Shown here piece by piece: positions 7,580-10,401 of a stretch of 10,401 bases of DNA (positions within the stretch are counted from its first letter, which is position 1; each line of letters starts with the position of its first letter). The notes under the pieces were generated by a model that worked only from the letters and a program-made list of their open reading frames with translations, was not told the DNA's origin and ran no database searches. Made by a program: the position numbers and the translations under genes. The DNA is from Bacteroidota bacterium (GTDB lineage: Bacteria > Bacteroidota > Bacteroidia > Chitinophagales > LD1): assembly GCA_947457525.1 (NCBI GenBank), contig CANGXE010000035.1, positions 1 through 10,401 of the forward strand. The letters run 5' to 3'.

Positions 7580-8869
7580 ATGAACACTTTAGTAAAAATA
7601 GTAATGTGCTGTTTGTTTTTTGGGTTTAGTTCTTGTATATCAATCAAGCGATACTCAACAACAGGAAGCGGAAATGAAACATTTGATTTTGTCAAAGCGC
7701 ACTTATCTGCTCATGAACAGACAGTAGAGGATCCTGATGCTTATCCCCCTGATACTATTGTTACATACGTACCTAAACTTTCAGATCCTTGGTGGTTAAT
7801 TCCTTCATCGTTTTTACCAAAAGATGTTGTTGCTCAGCAATCAAACAATAATGTTTCTATCACTTTTTTTGACCATCGTTTGTATGTAGCATTTAGAACT
7901 AGTAAAACCCATTTTGCCTCAAAGCATACGGGTTTATATGTCATATCTACAGCGGATGGGAATTCTTGGAAAAAAGAGATGGAAGTTTTTTCAGGCAAAG
8001 ATGCACGCGAACCTTTTTTAGTCAATATTAATGACACATTGCGCTTTTATTATTTTACTGCCGGTACTAAAATGCTGAAGTTTGAACCAGGTGGAATATG
8101 GATGTGCGAGCTGCCTAAACATGGGTTATGGTCAACTCCGAAGCAAATAGGTCCTAATTCTACGGTGCATTGGAGCATTAAAAATAGGAGAGGAGGAACG
8201 TATCTCACCACTTACACAGGCTCGCATTATCAATTGGAAGGAGAAGCTACAGTTCGACTAAATTTTGAGAAGACGAATAACGGCACTGATTGGCTACCGG
8301 TTGGAGATAGTGCTACGGTCTATTATGGTGGAGTTTCAGAGGTAGATTTTGAGTTTGAGCGAAGCGGTCAACTTTGGGCAGTTGGCAGGCTGGAAGATGG
8401 TGACAACACCGGCTTTGGTTCTCATATATTCTATGCTGATTCAGGGACGCTAGGCGAATGGCATCATGAGGCAGTGGCTGATAATCGGTCTTTTATGTCT
8501 CCCAGAATGTTTAGACATGGAGATGATTTCTACGTGATAGCCAGAAAACAATTAGGCAAGAAAGAATTTGGTCACGCTGACCGTTCGAAGTCGATGAAAA
8601 AACAGCGATTAAAAAATTGGGTGAGTTATTCTCTCACTCCCAAAACTACTGCTTTGTATAAGTTGAATAAAAGCACAAAACAACTGGAATGGGTAGTGGA
8701 TATGCTTGGTGCCGGTGATACAGCCTTTCCAAGCATAGTCCGTCTAAACGCTAATCAATTTTTGGTAGCGAATTATACTTCACCACCTCATAAGAGAAAA
8801 TTTAGTTGGTTGCGTGGGCAGTTGGGCAAAACATTGATTTATCTGCAAGTAATCTCATTTGTACATTAA
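7580..8869 (+). CDS. Lipoprotein with sialidase-like (Asp-box) beta-propeller
   Basis: A 429-residue exported protein, probably a lipid-anchored beta-propeller related in fold to sialidases and GH43-type glycosidases; activity not assigned. The ATG at 7580 gives a classic short leader (Lys6, hydrophobic 7-16) ending in FSSC, with Cys19 as the likely lipidated residue. Phe at -3 departs from the usual Leu/Val/Ile, so the lipobox is good but not perfect. Residues after Cys19 (ISIKRYS) lack the acidic cluster described as a surface-export signal in some Bacteroidota, hinting at a periplasm-facing location. Asp-box-like turns appear at STADGNSW (123-130) and TNNGTDW (232-238), with a looser copy near YADSGTLGEW. 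Other conserved-looking stretches are VAFRTSKTHF, DAREPFLV, GVSEVDFEF and FMSPRMFRHGDDF. A longer start within the divergent gene would bury the leader and is rejected. No SusC/SusD genes flank it, so a polysaccharide-utilisation locus is not supported. It ends 56 bp from the convergent response regulator. Confidence 0.8.
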   Translation: MNTLVKIVMCCLFFGFSSCISIKRYSTTGSGNETFDFVKAHLSAHEQTVEDPDAYPPDTIVTYVPKLSDPWWLIPSSFLPKDVVAQQSNNNVSITFFDHRLYVAFRTSKTHFASKHTGLYVISTADGNSWKKEMEVFSGKDAREPFLVNINDTLRFYYFTAGTKMLKFEPGGIWMCELPKHGLWSTPKQIGPNSTVHWSIKNRRGGTYLTTYTGSHYQLEGEATVRLNFEKTNNGTDWLPVGDSATVYYGGVSEVDFEFERSGQLWAVGRLEDGDNTGFGSHIFYADSGTLGEWHHEAVADNRSFMSPRMFRHGDDFYVIARKQLGKKEFGHADRSKSMKKQRLKNWVSYSLTPKTTALYKLNKSTKQLEWVVDMLGAGDTAFPSIVRLNANQFLVANYTSPPHKRKFSWLRGQLGKTLIYLQVISFVH

Positions 8870-8925
8870 CTACAATAGATTTGATTTCTACCATAAGCTA
8901 TTCACTACTTCATTTAAGTTTAAGC

Positions 8926-9690
8926 TTACTTACTCAACCAATCAACGAAAGAGCCGGCTTTTTCACGGCTCACATCTAAACGAAGATTTTTGTCACATTT
9001 TAGATGAATTTCAATTTTCCCGGTGTCGTGTTTTTTATAGCTGTCCACTTGGTTAATGTGAAGGAGTACTTGCCGGTTGGCTCTAAAAAAAGTACTAGGA
9101 TTAGCAATCTCTTCAATTTCATCAATCGTATTATAGTCAGTGACTAATCGAGTATTGTCATTTAGCACTAAGTAAATAATTGTGTCTTTTAGAAAATAAG
9201 CAATATCTTTTTCTAGTACAGGCACCATACCTGATTTTTGGTGTACCAAAAATCGCTCTTTGTGTTTTGGCGCATTTTGTTGTTGTATCATGTTGACCAA
9301 CTCTTGCCATTGCTCATTAGTTTTGCCCGATTGTGCAAAATATTTATTGAACTTGGTTACAGCCTTTTCTAGTGCTTCCGGCTCTACCGGTTTCAATAAA
9401 TAATCTACGCTGTTTACTTTGAAAGCATGGATGGCATATTCATTATAAGCCGTAGTGAATATCACCGGCTTGTCAATGTTTACTTGATTGAAAATGCTAA
9501 AGCTTACGCCATCACTCAATTGAATATCCATGAAAAAAAGATCGGGATGTTCGTTCTCTTGTAACCATTTTACTGATTCTTCCACTGATTCCAATGTAGC
9601 GATTACTTCAAACTCCGGTACGATTTTTTTCAATTGCATCTGTAGGTTTTTAGCGATGAGACGTTCGTCTTCTATGATAATTACTTTCAT
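8926..9690 (-). CDS. LytTR-family response regulator
   Basis: DNA-binding response regulator of 254 aa, the usual length. The receiver domain (about 1-120) has the acidic pocket Glu7-Asp8, phospho-acceptor Asp55 in FFMDIQL, the switch Thr79/Thr80 and Lys100 in LLKP; AYNEYAIHAFKVNSVDYLLKP is typical of the LytR/AlgR class. A linker of about 25 residues leads to the LytTR DNA-binding domain (about 145-254), with ERFLVHQ, DIAYFLKD, FFRANRQVLLHINQV and the closing strands. It presumably receives phosphate from the kinase encoded immediately upstream: the two frames overlap by 4 bp (ATGA at 9687-9690), pointing to translational coupling. The ATG at 9688-9690 begins directly with the receiver's first strand (MKVIIIEDE), so the start is secure. 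Target genes cannot be told. The neighbouring sialidase-like lipoprotein gene converges on it and need not be a target. Confidence 0.95.
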   Translation of the reverse strand: MKVIIIEDERLIAKNLQMQLKKIVPEFEVIATLESVEESVKWLQENEHPDLFFMDIQLSDGVSFSIFNQVNIDKPVIFTTAYNEYAIHAFKVNSVDYLLKPVEPEALEKAVTKFNKYFAQSGKTNEQWQELVNMIQQQNAPKHKERFLVHQKSGMVPVLEKDIAYFLKDTIIYLVLNDNTRLVTDYNTIDEIEEIANPSTFFRANRQVLLHINQVDSYKKHDTGKIEIHLKCDKNLRLDVSREKAGSFVDWLSK

Positions 9691-10401
9691 ATGCTGAGTA
9701 AAGGAAGTTTAACCAAAAAATATTGTGTGTCTTTAGTGACTACTATTGGATTTTCGGACAAATAGCGGTACAGATTCTGTAGGTTTTCCAAGCCTTGACC
9801 GTTTGAGCTGTCAATGCTAATTTTGGTTTGTATATTATTCTTGATGTAAAGTGTCGTTTCATCATTGTAGATAGCAATGTGAAGCGGAGCAGATTTATGT
9901 GTTGTGTTGTGCTTAATAGCATTTTCTATAAGTATTTGTAAGGTGACCGGAGCAACGCCTTTGTTGCTAACATTTTCATCTAATTGGAAGCTTACTTCCA
10001 GTCCTTCTTCAAATCTTGTTTTGAGCAATTGTACATACTGATTTACAAACTCAACTTCTGTGCTGATGGGCACTTTATTTTTTTCTTTGTTGTTAAGCAC
10101 ATAGCGATAGACTTTAGCGAGTTGTTGAAGAAAATCTGCCGCTAAGTTGGGGTTCTCATAGATGAGCGAGTGTAGTGAAGTGAGCGAGTTGAAGAGGAAA
10201 TGAGGATTGAGTTGGTTCTTCAGATTGTCATATTGCACTTGGGCTTTTTCGGCCTCGAGCTGAGCCGCAGTTATTCGTTCTTCTTTCCAAAGTTTAAAAA
10301 AGTGGTAGCCGAAAAAAGAGAGGGTGATGCTGAGTACCATAAATGTGTTGAGCACAAAAGCAGTGAAAAACATTTCGTTGGTGACCCGAAACGGGAAAAA
10401 A
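9687..10401 (-). CDS. LytS-type sensor histidine kinase, N-terminus outside the window
   Basis: Sensor kinase of the His_kinase (PF06580, LytS/YehU) family, cut by the right edge. The frame stays open from an internal ATG at 10371-10373 to base 10401, adding FFPFRVTNE without a stop, so the real start is likely outside; relatives are about 340-360 aa with several membrane helices. Visible parts, in order: one transmembrane helix (roughly TAFVLNTFMVLSITLSFFGY), a short coiled-coil-like linker rich in Glu/Lys/Gln/Ala, then the kinase core. The core has the phospho-acceptor His (bases 10200-10202) in QLNPHFLFNSL, the N box LQILIENAIKHN and a glycine motif GQGLENL. The ATPase half is short and simple, as usual for this family. 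It phosphorylates its partner regulator, whose start codon overlaps its stop by 4 bp. The missing N-terminus holds the sensor, so the signal is unknown. The promoter must also lie beyond the right edge. Confidence 0.92.
   Translation of the reverse strand, partial: FFPFRVTNEMFFTAFVLNTFMVLSITLSFFGYHFFKLWKEERITAAQLEAEKAQVQYDNLKNQLNPHFLFNSLTSLHSLIYENPNLAADFLQQLAKVYRYVLNNKEKNKVPISTEVEFVNQYVQLLKTRFEEGLEVSFQLDENVSNKGVAPVTLQILIENAIKHNTTHKSAPLHIAIYNDETTLYIKNNIQTKISIDSSNGQGLENLQNLYRYLSENPIVVTKDTQYFLVKLPLLSI

Noticed and set aside
6623..8869. Hydrolase and sialidase-like lipoprotein as a glycan-utilisation locus
   Set aside because: There are no SusC/SusD, transporter or further glycosidase genes; the two genes are divergent and their functions are not clearly linked.
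8870..8925. Possible terminator at TAAGTTTAAGCTTACTTA between the convergent genes
   Set aside because: Only 4-bp AT-rich pairings can be drawn, without a stable stem; it is not supportable as a bidirectional terminator.
10371..10373. ATG as the true start of the LytS-type kinase
   Set aside because: The frame stays open to the window edge and the protein would have only one membrane helix; family members usually have several more upstream.
1..10401. CRISPR array, tRNA, rRNA, transposase, prophage or toxin-antitoxin module
   Set aside because: I looked for regular repeats, cloverleaf-like sequences and mobile-element proteins and saw none; nearly all the window is occupied by ordinary-length genes.

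Overview
The window looks like chromosomal DNA of a Bacteroidota bacterium, probably of the Chitinophagales/Sphingobacteriales/Cytophagales kind. The base composition is moderately AT-rich. Start codons lack clear Shine-Dalgarno sequences. One secreted protein carries PKD modules and a type IX secretion (T9SS) C-terminal sorting domain. A LytS-type kinase/LytTR regulator pair, common in this phylum, lies at the right edge. Two exact TAnnTTTG boxes, the Bacteroidota -7 promoter element, lie upstream of genes. Genus cannot be told from the sequence.

Layout, left to right. (1) A 5'-truncated RluD-type 23S rRNA pseudouridine synthase (3-1019, +). (2) A secreted modular esterase with an alpha/beta-hydrolase domain, PKD-like modules and a T9SS signal (1061-2965, +). 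(3) A conserved cytoplasmic protein of unknown function (3059-4483, +), followed after 10 bp by an Hsp15/HslR-like S4-domain RNA-binding protein (4494-4871, +); these two are very likely co-transcribed. (4) An exported type-B carboxylesterase with a GTG start (5004-6608, +). (5) A cytoplasmic alpha/beta-hydrolase on the minus strand (6623-7495), convergent with the carboxylesterase. (6) Divergent from it, a lipoprotein with a sialidase-like Asp-box beta-propeller (7580-8869, +). (7) A minus-strand two-component pair: LytTR response regulator (8926-9690) overlapping by 4 bp the LytS-type kinase (9687 to beyond the right edge).

Functionally this is a mixed region. Two proteins concern ribosomal RNA or the ribosome (RluD, HslR-like). 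Three are unrelated hydrolases in different compartments (secreted, periplasmic, cytoplasmic). One is an envelope lipoprotein, and the last two form a signalling pair. I see no phage genes, transposases, CRISPR array, tRNA, rRNA or long repeats, and no convincing undescribed multi-gene system. The best candidate for new biology is the uncharacterised gene at 3059-4483 coupled to the HslR-like gene. All intergenic gaps are under 300 bases; the longest is 132 bases (4872-5003).
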